Source of the DNA: Pseudomonadota bacterium
GTDB lineage: Bacteria; Pseudomonadota; Gammaproteobacteria; SZUA-229
Assembly: GCA_030836935.1 (NCBI GenBank)
Contig: JAUPMA010000312.1
Location: 1 to 6,199, forward strand
DNA length: 6,199 bases
Direction: 5' to 3'
Of this stretch, positions 1-6,123 are shown piece by piece (the first letter of the stretch is position 1; every line of letters begins with the position of its first letter). The notes under the pieces were generated by a model. The model was not told the DNA's origin. It made no database searches and was given only the letters and a program-made list of their open reading frames with translations. A program made the position numbers and the translations under genes.

Positions 1-1366
1 TGTTATCGGCTTGTACAACATTGCCATGCAATGACGCAGAAAATCGCGCACTGGATTCATACGGAATGCTGGCCAGTTCCGGAAAATCCAGCAAGGCCTG
101 GCCACGACTGATGCCAAGATTGTGTGCCATCACCAGCAATGCCGTATCAATACTGTCGCCGTGCCGCACCCATTCACCGTTACGCTCGGCAAGCAATCCC
201 TCATTGGTCAGTGTCATGGCCAGGGCCAGCCGTTTGAATTGCTGCAGAATGTCCGCATTGAATATTTCGTGCAGCTTTACCTGCATCGGCATTTCAAGCA
301 AAACCGTGTGCGGCAAATCAAACGCCGGTTGCTGTGGCAAGGCAATTCGCTGCACCACGATTTCATTGCGCGTCAATGTGCCGGTTTTATCACTGGCAAT
401 CAGCGTGCAGGAACCGAGCGCCTCAACCGTTACCAGCTGCCGTGCAATTACATGACGTTTTGCCATGCGGCGAATCGAAACCGATAGTGCAATGGTCATA
501 GCCACCGGCAAACCTTCCGGAATCGCCGACACCGCCAAAGCAGTTGCCAGCATGAAAACTTCAAACCAGTGCATGCCCTGATATAACGTAATAGCTGCAA
601 ATACAATGGTTGCAAAACCCATCATACCCGTAAGCCGAAAAGTAAATTTTTCCATGCGTTGCAGCAACGGTGGTTTGGCGTGTGTACTGCCCAGTACATC
701 CCTGGCGATATGACCGAGTTCGGTATGCAGTCCGGTCGCCACCACCACACCCAGTGCACGTCCACTGACAACCAGCGTGCCGGAAAACGCCATATTGACG
801 CGATCGGAAAGCAGCGTGTTTTCATCCAGTACAGCGTCGGCATTCTTTTGCTCGGGCAGTGACTCGCCCGACAACAGGGATTCATCCACGCGCAAATTAA
901 ATGCTTCCAGCAAACGCAAATCTGCCGGTACCTTGTCGCCGGATTCAAGCAACACAATATCGCCCGGCACCAGCTGATCGGAATTGACAATGTAGGTTTC
1001 TGCATCGCGCATCACCCTGGCCGTGGCCGTAATCATGCTTTTGAGCGCAGCGGCGCTGTGTTCCGCAGAGCGTTCCTGGATGGCGCCTATGGTGGCATTC
1101 AGAAACAGAACCAGAAAAATAAAACCGGCATCCAGCAACTCGCCTGCACTCATGGACAACACCGCCGCCAGCAGCAGCACATAAATCAGCGGGCTCAGGA
1201 ATTGACGAAGGAAAATCAGCAGGAAAGATTTATGTGGCGGCGCTGGTAAACTGTTCGGTCCGTATTGCGACAAACGCGTTGCGGCTTTGTCAGCAGACAA
1301 ACCGCTATCGCTGCTTGAAAATTCATCAAGCACTGCATGGGTTGTCAAAGCATGATGTTTAGCCAT
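1..1366 (-). CDS. P-type cation-transporting ATPase (P2/PacL-like), N-terminal part, cut by the window edge
   Basis: This gene encodes an inner-membrane pump that moves a cation using ATP through a phospho-aspartate intermediate. One open frame gives 455 residues and runs off the left edge. Residues about 5-45 resemble the cation-ATPase N-terminal domain. M1 and M2 lie near 50-73 and 77-97. The actuator domain follows, with DESLLSGES at 161-169 (usually TGES; here Thr is Ser). M3 is near 247-263 and M4 near 268-297, with PEGLP at 283-287. The phosphorylation motif SDKTGTLT is at 325-332, with Asp326 as the acceptor. The nucleotide-binding domain begins and includes GDSIDTALL at 403-411. PEGLP in M4 is typical of SERCA/PacL-like P2 pumps and unlike MgtA, but the M5-M6 residues that fix ion choice lie outside the window. 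The ATG at 1366 is directly preceded by an in-frame TAA, so no longer start is possible. I see no good Shine-Dalgarno sequence before it. Family assignment is firm; the ion (calcium, sodium or other) is unknown. Confidence 0.95.
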   Translation of the reverse strand, partial: MAKHHALTTHAVLDEFSSSDSGLSADKAATRLSQYGPNSLPAPPHKSFLLIFLRQFLSPLIYVLLLAAVLSMSAGELLDAGFIFLVLFLNATIGAIQERSAEHSAAALKSMITATARVMRDAETYIVNSDQLVPGDIVLLESGDKVPADLRLLEAFNLRVDESLLSGESLPEQKNADAVLDENTLLSDRVNMAFSGTLVVSGRALGVVVATGLHTELGHIARDVLGSTHAKPPLLQRMEKFTFRLTGMMGFATIVFAAITLYQGMHWFEVFMLATALAVSAIPEGLPVAMTIALSVSIRRMAKRHVIARQLVTVEALGSCTLIASDKTGTLTRNEIVVQRIALPQQPAFDLPHTVLLEMPMQVKLHEIFNADILQQFKRLALAMTLTNEGLLAERNGEWVRHGDSIDTALLVMAHNLGISRGQALLDFPELASIPYESSARFSASLHGNVVQADN

Positions 1367-1390
1367 TTATCTGTTGCCAATATCATCTAT

Positions 1391-1474
1391 GTAGATGCGC
1401 CTTCAGGCGCACAAACCCACCTGGTGAAGGCGCAGTTTTTTCAGAGCGTGTAGTGCGCCTGAAGACGCACCTAC
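1391..1474. repeat. Palindromic intergenic repeat with 22-nt arms
   Basis: The arms 1391-1412 and 1453-1474 are inverted copies matching at 20 of 22 positions, separated by 40 bases. Each arm also contains its own small palindrome (GCGCCT-TC-AGGCGC at 1397-1410 and GTGCG...CGCAC at 1453-1470). In the minus-strand transcript both mismatches become G-U pairs, so all 22 positions can pair. It lies between the phosphoesterase stop and the ATPase start. No T-run follows it on the minus strand, so it is not a canonical intrinsic terminator for the phosphoesterase. The layout resembles a paired REP-like element or a small non-autonomous mobile element. Copies elsewhere in the genome cannot be seen from here. 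Confidence 0.8.
1397..1441 (+). terminator. Possible plus-strand intrinsic terminator hairpin
   Basis: GCGCCTTCA at 1397-1405 pairs perfectly with TGAAGGCGC at 1425-1433, and AG plus six T residues follow at 1436-1441. This is terminator-like on the plus strand, but no plus-strand gene lies upstream in the window. It could stop antisense transcription through the ATPase gene, or be a by-product of the repeat it sits in. It cannot form together with the longer palindrome 1391-1474. Confidence 0.35.
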
Positions 1475-1489
1475 AACAGGTTAATCCTT

Positions 1490-1520
1490 TCTCTGTGACC
1501 TCTGTGTCCTCTGTGGTGAA
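1490..1520. repeat. Short tandem repeat of three 9-nt CTCTGTGNN units
   Basis: CTCTGTGAC (1491-1499), CTCTGTGTC (1500-1508) and CTCTGTGGT (1509-1517) follow one another exactly and are then followed by GAA. The array ends 9 bases before the phosphoesterase stop codon (TTA at 1527-1529 on the plus strand). From memory, similar CTCTGTG-type strings occur between genes in many environmental bacterial genomes; this could not be checked. No function is assigned. Confidence 0.65.
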
Positions 1521-1526
1521 CCAGCT

Positions 1527-2654
1527 TTAAGCCGTAATCACCAGATGCGTAATCTCGCTCGGCGCCAGGATACGCAATGGCGGCCCCCAGTAACCGGTAC
1601 CACGGCTGACAAAAATCTGTCTGTCCGCATCATGCTGATACAAACCGGCAAGATACGGCTGATCCATCATCACCAGAATACCAAACGGAAATATCTGCCC
1701 ACCATGGGTATGGCCGCTCAGCATCAAATCGCAGGGATAATCTGCAATGCGCTCAATCGTCTTCGGCTGATGCGCCAGTACAATAGATGGCAATTCCGGA
1801 TTCATGCCAGCGTAAGCCTGTGCCAGATCAGGCGGCAATACGTTCATGCGTTCACCAATCAAATCGTTGATGCCGATCAAATTGAAGTGACATTCCCCAT
1901 TCCGGCAAATCACGTTTTCGTTGAGCAGTGGCTTGATGTTCAGGGTGCGAAGGTATTCAATGGTTTCCTCAACGCCATGAAAATATTCGTGATTACCGGT
2001 AATGAAATACACCGGCGCCTTCAGGTTCTCTAACGGCTGCAAATCCTGTTTGATGTGTTCTATCCGCAAATCAACCAGATCACCGGTAATCACCACCATG
2101 TCGGGCGCTAACGCATTAACGCGCTGCACCATGTCTTCCATGAATTCACGGCGAATGGTGCGGCCAACATGCACATCGGAGATTTGTACCAGATTGAATT
2201 CGCGCGCCGAGAAATTTTTAATCTTCACCTGCACACGATTGATGTCCGGGTACTTCAGACCTTGCGTCAAACCACGCATTAAATACGACATGGCCGCAAT
2301 CAGGATGGTGACATCAAATATCACCTTGATGAACTTGCGCCGTTCCTGATCAAACGGCACATGTTTTGAAGCCGTCATGGTCAGATCATAAAACGTCGCG
2401 ATAACAAAAAAGACAAAGGTGAAGCCGACAGCGGTACTGGTCACCAGCACAACCATGGGCTGATTGGTCATAAAACCCATTGCCGCTTCCGTAACAAACA
2501 CCAGATTACCCAGCATTAACAATACCGGTATCACCAGCGCATACCGGCTGAACGGCAACGACAATTTTCTGAAAAAACGGCGGTAGCTGTAATAATTCAG
2601 CGCCGCCATCACCAGCAGGAAGATCGAAAAGAAGATTATGAAACGCATGAACAT
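1527..2654 (-). CDS. Membrane-anchored calcineurin-like metallophosphoesterase (YkuE/YaeI-like), catalytic domain probably periplasmic
   Basis: This is a predicted two-metal phosphoesterase of 375 residues; its substrate is unknown. Four hydrophobic segments lie near 4-22, 38-58, 66-88 and 110-127. Basic stretches RRFFRK (25-30) and KHVPFDQERRKFIK (97-110) sit in loops 1 and 3, so the positive-inside rule puts the catalytic domain in the periplasm. The metal-binding motifs appear in the expected order: DVH (160-162), GDLVD (191-195), GNHE (220-223), AHQP (294-297) and GHTHGG (314-319). All the usual metal ligands are present. ERRKFIK at 104-110 looks like a twin-arginine motif, as in the Tat-exported relatives YkuE and YaeI, but here it comes before TM4 and not at the N-terminus. 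Cys250 and Cys255 could form a disulfide in the periplasm. The Shine-Dalgarno sequence AAGAAGG (2658-2664) is only 3 bases from the ATG at 2654 but 9 bases from the in-frame ATG at 2648, so translation may start at 2648 (373 residues). Confidence 0.93.
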   Translation of the reverse strand: MFMRFIIFFSIFLLVMAALNYYSYRRFFRKLSLPFSRYALVIPVLLMLGNLVFVTEAAMGFMTNQPMVVLVTSTAVGFTFVFFVIATFYDLTMTASKHVPFDQERRKFIKVIFDVTILIAAMSYLMRGLTQGLKYPDINRVQVKIKNFSAREFNLVQISDVHVGRTIRREFMEDMVQRVNALAPDMVVITGDLVDLRIEHIKQDLQPLENLKAPVYFITGNHEYFHGVEETIEYLRTLNIKPLLNENVICRNGECHFNLIGINDLIGERMNVLPPDLAQAYAGMNPELPSIVLAHQPKTIERIADYPCDLMLSGHTHGGQIFPFGILVMMDQPYLAGLYQHDADRQIFVSRGTGYWGPPLRILAPSEITHLVITA

Positions 2655-2657
2655 TTA

Positions 2658-2664
2658 CCTTCTT
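2658..2664 (-). promoter_or_regulatory. Shine-Dalgarno site for the metallophosphoesterase
   Basis: AAGAAGG on the minus strand ends 3 bases before the ATG at 2654 and 9 bases before the ATG at 2648. The spacing favours the second start. The palindrome 2671-2735 begins only 6 bases upstream, so a folded leader would sit right against the ribosome entry site. Confidence 0.65.
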
Positions 2665-2670
2665 TTGCAG

Positions 2671-2735
2671 GGTGGGCAAGCTTCAACTGCCCACCGATTC
2701 ATAAATCCGCGTGGGCAGATGAAGCTTGCCCACCG
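2671..2735. repeat. Inverted pair of 25-nt palindromic repeats (GGTGGGCA family)
   Basis: The copy at 2671-2695 begins GGTGGGCA and ends TGCCCACC, so it is itself a palindrome. A second copy lies in inverted orientation at 2710-2734, matching at 23 of 25 positions, with a 14-base spacer. The pair can fold into one long stem or two short ones. It is the layout of a REP/BIME-type element, and it ends just upstream of the phosphoesterase Shine-Dalgarno site. No T-run follows it in the minus direction. Confidence 0.85.
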
Positions 2736-2772
2736 TACACTACTGTCCACAACATAAATTATTAAAAGATAA

Positions 2773-2856
2773 AGTCCGCAAATGCACGCTAATAAACGCA
2801 AATACGGCAAAATATTTTGTCTTTTATTAGCGTGCATTTGCGTTCATTTGCGGACT
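2773..2856. repeat. Imperfect inverted repeat with CGCAAATG units
   Basis: The left arm (2773-2796) reads AGTCCGCAAATG then CACGCTAATAAA. The reverse complement of the right arm (2823-2856) has the same two blocks, with the extra 10 bases AACGCAAATG between them. The arms are therefore identical apart from one repeat-unit gain or loss. The loop region (2797-2822) carries a further CGCAAAT. It lies in the gap between the pump and the phosphoesterase. From memory, similar 'CGCAAATGAACGCAAATG' strings are scattered in many bacterial genomes. No coding or terminator role is evident. Confidence 0.8.
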
Positions 2857-2871
2857 AATTCTTTTTCGGCT

Positions 2872-2898
2872 CTGTCGCGGGCATGGCCCGCTCTACAG
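2872..2898. repeat. Short GC-rich palindrome just after the RND pump stop codon
   Basis: GCGGGC-ATG-GCCCGC (2877-2891) is a perfect 6-bp stem, with CTGT (2872-2875) and ACAG (2895-2898) as an outer pair across a small internal loop. It starts about 10 bases beyond the pump stop codon in the direction of transcription. It could stabilise the 3' end of the pump mRNA. The sequence after it (GACAGAGCCGAAAAAG on the minus strand) has no T-run, so it is not a canonical intrinsic terminator. Confidence 0.65.
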
Positions 2899-2907
2899 TA
2901 ATCCGGA

Positions 2908-5900
2908 TTATTTCTGCCGGCGAATCTGTTTCAGCAAATATACTTTCGAATCATGCGCCGCCACCACCACCGCCGGTATGGTTAACAGGGTAAATATCGT
3001 TGACACCATCAAGCCCCAGCCCAGTGCCAACGCTAAAGGTGACACAAACGGGTCCATGCCGCCCCATCCATAAGCTGTTGGCAATAATCCCAATACCGTT
3101 GTTGCCGATGTCAGCGTTACCGCGCGCAAACGCCGTCGGCCAGCCTGTCTCACGGCATCTACCAGTTCCACACCTTCCTTCACTGCACGCTGTATGAATT
3201 CCAGCAAAACGAGCGAGCTGTTAACTACCACGCCAGTGAGCGCAATCATGCCGAGGCTAGAGAAGAAAGACATTGGCATCGGTTTCCAGAAAATACTGTG
3301 CAAATAAAAACTGACAATAATGCCCACCATGCCAAACGGAATGGCCAGCATCACAATCAGAGGATAACCAAGGTTATTAAACTGAATGGCAAGAATGAAA
3401 AATATACCCAGCATCGCAAAGGCAAACGCCAAAACCAGGCTGATGAATGATTCCTGGTTTTTTTCCTGTTCACCGCCATAATTTACCTGGATAGTATCCG
3501 CCGCATCACCTTTCCATTGCGGTTCGGCGGCTTTCACCTGTTTGTTCAACTCAACACTGGTAATCTCATCTGCATTGATATCGGCTACCACATTCACGAT
3601 GCGAATTCCTTCCATGTGACGAATAGTGGTATAGCCAGGCTGTTGTTCAAAGTGCGCAATCTTGTGCAGCGGCACCAGACCATCACGCTTGTTCGGAATC
3701 TGGATATTACGCAACTGTTTCAGTTCAGCCGCACCCTTGTCCGGAAAGCGGATGGTGACATCAATTTCTTCCGTGCCCTTGCGCACATACGACACAACCA
3801 GACCACCGACTGCTGCACGAACCTGCTGTGCCGCTGTTGCCAGATCCACGCCGGCATAGGTCGCCAGTTCCCTGTCAAGCACAACATGAATTTCATCATC
3901 ACCGCGTTTCAGACCACTATCAATGCTGGTAACACCTTTCACGGTTTTCAGGTATTCCATCAGATTTCTTGCTGCCTGCTCTGCCAGCGCATCATCATAA
4001 CTGCTGATTTCCGCTTCCAGTGGCCTGCCCAGCGGCGGGCCAGGGCGGATTTCGCTGAATGAAATATCGAATTCCGGATATTTCTCCGGCAGTGTTCGTG
4101 ACAAGGCGTGCATGTCACTCAGCGCATCATGTTCCGGGCGTGACACCGCCGGTTCGTATATAACGCGGATCATGCCGTACCTTGCTCCCCGCTGCGTCAG
4201 CGGATCACCCTCATCCACCGATACATCACCACTCTTCAATAATGTAGCCTGCAAATATTCCGGATTGATTTCTGCGCGCATGTCGCGATCAATATCGCGC
4301 AAGTGTTCACGCATTTTTTCCAGGCTGGTGCCAGGTGGAACGGTGACACGCACAATGAATTCATCGACACCTACCGGCGGGAATAACTGGAACGGTAATG
4401 TTTTCGCCAGCATTAACGAAGCCAATAAAACGGCCAATGAGACAACCACCGTTGTCCAGCGAAACCTTACTGCGCGATCAAGCAGCCAGCCATAGCCGTT
4501 TTCAAAAGCTACCAGCCAGGTACGTTCCGGCGGATGCTTGTTGGGATTGGTAAAATGCGCAACGTGACTGGGAAGAAATAAAAATGATTCCATCCATGAC
4601 AACACCAGCAGGGTAATCACCACAATCGGAATGGCAACAATGAATTTGCCGATAATTCCCGATACAAAAAACATTGGAATAAACGCAACAATGGTTGTCA
4701 TGATGGTTGCAGCCACCGGCGCCATCATTTCCATGGTACCTGCAACAGCTGCGTCCTGCGGATTCTTGCCGCGTTCCATGTGCCAGGTGATGTTTTCACC
4801 AATCACAATGGCATCATCCACCAGCATTCCCAGCACAATAATCAAACCCATCATGGAAATCAGATTAAGCGTCAGGCCAAAAAAATAAAATACAGATATG
4901 CCTGCCATGAAAATAATTGGCAGACCCCAGGTAGTGGTCATGGCCACGGAAAAACGCAAAAACAGCAGCAGCGATACAAACACCAGAATCAGCCCCATCC
5001 AACCGTTGCTGGTGAGCACACCAAGACGCATGCGTGTAAAGCGCGAAAAATCCTGAAAGGTTTTTACTTCAATTTCCGCACCATAACGGCCGGGAACGGT
5101 ATCAAGATAGGCCTTGACTTCATCCACTGTCCTGATGATGTCTGCATCCGAACGTTTCAGCACAATCATCGACACAGCCTGCTGGCCGCGCACGTCGTTG
5201 TATTGCGCCGCTTTTGCCAGCGACTCCTCAACCTGTGCCACATCACCCAGCGTCAGCACATCACCGCGCTCATTGGCACGCAGCACCAGGCTTGCTGCAT
5301 CTTTTGCATTCACAAATTCGCCAACTATGCGCACCGACTTCTGGCCATCCGGCGTATCAATATCTCCACCGGGAACATTCAGATTCCAGGCCTGCAATGC
5401 CTGCGCCAGATCACGCACGGATACACGTTCCCTTGCCATGCGTTCTGGATCCGCAATTACACTGATTTCCGCCTTGCGTTCACCCAGTATCACCACCTTG
5501 GCAACACCTTTTACGTTCAGCAAATCATCCGAAATATTGTCGCCAAGACGTTTCAGTTCCAGATCCGATACCGGCGCCGTCACCGCCAGGCGAATCACCG
5601 GAAACACCGAACCATCAACTTCAGTTACAAACGGATCATCCGGCAAATCCGCCGGCAATTTTGCCCTTTGCACCGCCAGCTGCACTTCACTCGACAAGCG
5701 CTCGCGATTGTTCGCATCCGGATCCACTTCCATGGTGATGCGTCCGGAACCGGGAAACGACATTGATACCATGGTGTCAATACCATTCAATGCGCGCAAT
5801 TCCTGCTCAATCGGTGTAATGATCAGCTGTTCCACTTCCTGCGGCGACGCGCCGGGATACACCGCATCAACCTGGATCTTGTCCAGGTTCACATTGGGAA

Positions 5901-6015
5901 ATGCTTCGCGCTTGATCAGCACAAATGAAGTTACTATACCAACCACAAGCAGAAATACGGAGATCAGGTTAATAACCAGACTGCGGTTTACCAGATAGCG
6001 GATAATGGATGTCAT
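2908..6015 (-). CDS. RND-family efflux transporter permease subunit (AcrB-like)
   Basis: This is a proton-driven inner-membrane pump of 1035 residues, about the length of AcrB (1049), which normally works with a periplasmic adaptor and an outer-membrane channel. TM1 is near 12-33, followed by the first large periplasmic porter region (about 36-330) with FPNVNLDKIQV and YPGASPQEVEQ. TM2-TM6 span about 335-480 and TM7 about 522-540. The second periplasmic region is about 545-850, and TM8-TM12 span about 857-1018. TM4 carries the paired aspartates of the proton relay in GMLVDDAIV (Asp400, Asp401). Two aspartates here indicate a drug/hydrophobe pump and not a CusA-type metal pump. In TM10 the position of AcrB Lys940 is Asn932 (VVNSSLVLLEF); AcrB Arg971 and Thr978 correspond to Arg962 and Thr969. 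The ATG at 6015 has ACAGGT (6022-6027) with a 7-base gap, which supports this start. The frame is intact with no sign of damage. Substrate is unknown; the outer-membrane partner is not in the window. Confidence 0.95.
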   Translation of the reverse strand: MTSIIRYLVNRSLVINLISVFLLVVGIVTSFVLIKREAFPNVNLDKIQVDAVYPGASPQEVEQLIITPIEQELRALNGIDTMVSMSFPGSGRITMEVDPDANNRERLSSEVQLAVQRAKLPADLPDDPFVTEVDGSVFPVIRLAVTAPVSDLELKRLGDNISDDLLNVKGVAKVVILGERKAEISVIADPERMARERVSVRDLAQALQAWNLNVPGGDIDTPDGQKSVRIVGEFVNAKDAASLVLRANERGDVLTLGDVAQVEESLAKAAQYNDVRGQQAVSMIVLKRSDADIIRTVDEVKAYLDTVPGRYGAEIEVKTFQDFSRFTRMRLGVLTSNGWMGLILVFVSLLLFLRFSVAMTTTWGLPIIFMAGISVFYFFGLTLNLISMMGLIIVLGMLVDDAIVIGENITWHMERGKNPQDAAVAGTMEMMAPVAATIMTTIVAFIPMFFVSGIIGKFIVAIPIVVITLLVLSWMESFLFLPSHVAHFTNPNKHPPERTWLVAFENGYGWLLDRAVRFRWTTVVVSLAVLLASLMLAKTLPFQLFPPVGVDEFIVRVTVPPGTSLEKMREHLRDIDRDMRAEINPEYLQATLLKSGDVSVDEGDPLTQRGARYGMIRVIYEPAVSRPEHDALSDMHALSRTLPEKYPEFDISFSEIRPGPPLGRPLEAEISSYDDALAEQAARNLMEYLKTVKGVTSIDSGLKRGDDEIHVVLDRELATYAGVDLATAAQQVRAAVGGLVVSYVRKGTEEIDVTIRFPDKGAAELKQLRNIQIPNKRDGLVPLHKIAHFEQQPGYTTIRHMEGIRIVNVVADINADEITSVELNKQVKAAEPQWKGDAADTIQVNYGGEQEKNQESFISLVLAFAFAMLGIFFILAIQFNNLGYPLIVMLAIPFGMVGIIVSFYLHSIFWKPMPMSFFSSLGMIALTGVVVNSSLVLLEFIQRAVKEGVELVDAVRQAGRRRLRAVTLTSATTVLGLLPTAYGWGGMDPFVSPLALALGWGLMVSTIFTLLTIPAVVVAAHDSKVYLLKQIRRQK

Positions 6016-6033
6016 GTTGTTACCTGTATGTTC

Positions 6034-6053
6034 AGTGCGAAGCTATTCGCACT
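6034..6053. repeat. Perfect 8-bp palindrome in the pump leader
   Basis: AGTGCGAA (6034-6041) and TTCGCACT (6046-6053) form a perfect stem with loop GCTA. In the transcript its base lies 6 bases upstream of the pump Shine-Dalgarno sequence ACAGGT. It may be a dispersed repeat, a structured leader, or an operator-like dyad; the sequence alone does not decide. Confidence 0.65.
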
Positions 6054-6080
6054 CTTGTTTGTTTCGTAGATAAGTATTTA

Positions 6081-6111
6081 CAGGGTAGACACGTTGCATG
6101 TATCCACCCTG
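6081..6111. repeat. 12-bp stem palindrome after the upstream gene
   Basis: Arms 6081-6092 and 6100-6111 match at 10 of 12 positions around a 7-base loop. On the minus strand both mismatches become G-U pairs, giving a continuous 12-bp RNA stem. It begins 12 bases after the stop codon of the upstream gene. The following bases (TAAATACTTATC on the minus strand) do not form a T-run, so it may protect the 3' end of that mRNA but does not look like a standard terminator. Confidence 0.7.
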
Positions 6112-6123
6112 CAATGGAGAAAA

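Noticed and set aside
622..1005. 127-residue minus-strand frame inside the ATPase gene
   Set aside because: It is in a different frame from the ATPase, whose motifs run uninterrupted through this stretch; the alternative product is Cys/Trp-rich with no domain.
1545..2349. Plus-strand frames of 162 and 115 residues opposite the phosphoesterase
   Set aside because: They are antisense to a gene with a complete set of catalytic motifs and show no independent coding evidence.
2736..2790. Promoter for the phosphoesterase in the AT-rich stretch
   Set aside because: The best pair I found on the minus strand (TTGCGG and TATGTT, 19 bases apart) is weak in both boxes and spacing, so I did not call it.
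2655..2837. 60-residue minus-strand frame directly upstream of the phosphoesterase
   Set aside because: It consists almost entirely of the palindromic repeats at 2671-2735 and 2773-2837, has no convincing Shine-Dalgarno site, and reads through in frame only because no start or stop constraint exists there.
2773..2856. Possible CRISPR-like or iteron array from the recurring CGCAAATG units
   Set aside because: There are only a few irregular units in an inverted layout, without regular spacers, and no cas or replication initiator gene is nearby.
2872..2898. Intrinsic terminator for the RND pump
   Set aside because: The stem is good, but no T-run follows it in the direction of transcription.
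4780..5998. Long plus-strand open frames of 328 and 294 residues opposite the RND pump gene
   Set aside because: They lie wholly antisense to a well-supported gene, overlap each other in different frames, have low-complexity composition (rich in His/Arg/Gln or Ser/Thr) and show no recognisable domain.
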